Of a stretch of 34,190 nucleotides of DNA, positions 33,601 through 34,190 are shown one piece after another. The DNA comes from Acidobacteria bacterium UBA7540 (GTDB lineage: Bacteria; Acidobacteriota; Terriglobia; UBA7540). Every line of letters starts with the position of its first letter. Position 1 is the first letter of the stretch. Location: NCBI GenBank assembly GCA_002478145.1, contig DLMI01000074.1, forward strand, positions 1 through 34,190, in the 5' to 3' direction. Below the pieces are notes generated by a model. It worked only from the letters and a program-made list of their open reading frames with translations, searched no databases and was not told where the DNA came from. Position numbers and translations under genes: made by a program.

Positions 33601-34190
33601 ATGAACGATTCGACACAACTCAATGCGCCAGACGACAGACGAAGAGGGCGAAAAAAGCAAAGAAGGAAGCCATCGAACGTTCCGACACGACTCAACGCAC
33701 AAGACGACACTCTTGCTGAAAGGAGGCGACTGGACTTCATATTGATTGCCGTGACCGCAGGGGCCGTGCTCGGCTTGATTCTCTTGGCCCCACCCATTTA
33801 CAGCTCAAACGACCAGTCGCGATGGGCGACGGTCTACAGCCTCGCGGAACGAGGCACCTACAACATCGATAAAACACCCTGGCCTACTTCGATCGACCGG
33901 GTCCGGCTCAACGGCCACTACTATTCCGATAAGCCTCCCCTGTTGCCGACTTTGCTCGCTGGTGAGTACCTGCTCCTGAAGAAACTGAGCTTCGGCCGGC
34001 TGAGTTTTCGCAATACCCCCCAAAGTGTCGTCCGCATTATCCTCGCCACCATAAATCTGCTGCCGCTGGTCATCTTTCTGGGTCTCTTCTCGCGCCTCCT
34101 CGACCGGCTTGCCCCTGATCCCTGGATTCGGGCTTACACCATGGTGGCAGCAGGGCTCGGAACCTTTTTGACGGGATTCAGCATCACGTT
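33601..34190 (+). CDS. GT-C-like membrane glycosyltransferase, N-terminal part (cut by window end)
   Basis: 196 codons are open to the edge of the window. The ATG at 33601 has AGGAGA about 7 nt upstream. A charged, probably cytoplasmic N-terminus (residues 1-43) with two related copies of a short motif (STQLNAPDD at 4-12, PTRLNAQDD at 28-36) precedes the first helix (about 45-64). The first loop has SSNDQSRWATVYSL with D71 as the likely catalytic position, then NGHYYSDKPPLLPTLLAG, a pattern common in PMT/GT39-like proteins. Two further helices are visible. The rest is outside the window. Confidence 0.78.
   Translation, partial: MNDSTQLNAPDDRRRGRKKQRRKPSNVPTRLNAQDDTLAERRRLDFILIAVTAGAVLGLILLAPPIYSSNDQSRWATVYSLAERGTYNIDKTPWPTSIDRVRLNGHYYSDKPPLLPTLLAGEYLLLKKLSFGRLSFRNTPQSVVRIILATINLLPLVIFLGLFSRLLDRLAPDPWIRAYTMVAAGLGTFLTGFSIT

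Noticed and set aside
33128..33616. Leftward open frame of 162 codons before the last gene
   Set aside because: No recognised domain, charged low-information composition, overlaps the ribosome site and start of the rightward GT-C gene, no own ribosome site.
1..34190. CRISPR array, tRNA or rRNA genes, intact transposase or integrase
   Set aside because: Looked for repeat-spacer regularity, cloverleaf-like stems and known motifs. The repeats found are 7-bp tandem or palindromic types, not CRISPR, and no RNA gene or recombinase could be supported.

Overview
This window looks like chromosomal DNA from a GC-rich, environmental, Gram-negative-type bacterium. I infer Acidobacteriota (a Terriglobia/Acidoferrales-like soil or subsurface lineage). 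The clues are a Tat-exported Gfo/Idh oxidoreductase beside a TIM-barrel sugar epimerase and an FG-GAP protein, many GT-C membrane glycosyltransferase-like proteins, and intergenic regions full of nested palindromes. No rRNA, tRNA or other phylogenetic marker is present, so this assignment is inference. I saw no CRISPR array, intact transposase or phage gene.

Region 1 (1-9.8 kb) is mostly housekeeping. It carries a glyoxalase-II-like MBL hydrolase; a two-gene operon of a MobB-like P-loop protein and pterin-4a-carbinolamine dehydratase behind a good sigma-70-type promoter; a small four-helix membrane protein; an orphan nuoB; a nitrilase-superfamily amidohydrolase; a small secreted His-rich helical protein; an Rv2578c/SplB-like radical SAM protein; an AbrB/PIN toxin-antitoxin pair with a palindromic operator; and a full-length transketolase.

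Region 2 (9.9-16.4 kb, all leftward) carries an alcohol-dehydrogenase-like oxidoreductase, a class I aminotransferase, a Tat-signal Gfo/Idh/MocA oxidoreductase, a tagatose/psicose-3-epimerase-like protein and a secreted seven-repeat FG-GAP beta-propeller. The last three probably form a sugar oxidation/epimerisation unit that is partly periplasmic.

Region 3 (16.7-34.2 kb) is an accessory surface-glycan island. It holds a YfhO-type protein, six GT-C-like polytopic proteins (one cut by the window end), a DPM1/GtrB-like GT2 that could charge polyprenyl phosphate, a SAM methyltransferase and a DegT-type sugar aminotransferase. It shows active duplication: two diverged GT-C paralogues in opposite orientation around the GT2 and methyltransferase, an in-frame 153-bp tandem duplication inside one of them, and a roughly 1.95-kb tandem duplication producing two neighbouring GT-C-like genes.

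The most unusual signal is not a protein. Six intergenic loci contain degenerate tandem arrays with a strict 7-bp period but different unit sequences. Five of them sit at the 3' end of a leftward gene, two actually supply the stop codon, and one is a head-to-head inverted pair about 170 bp long. Around these are at least four families of nested-palindrome elements (35-261, 3434-3574, 4500-4580, 16512-16654), two hairpin clusters and a TGTCATCCTGA-type family.
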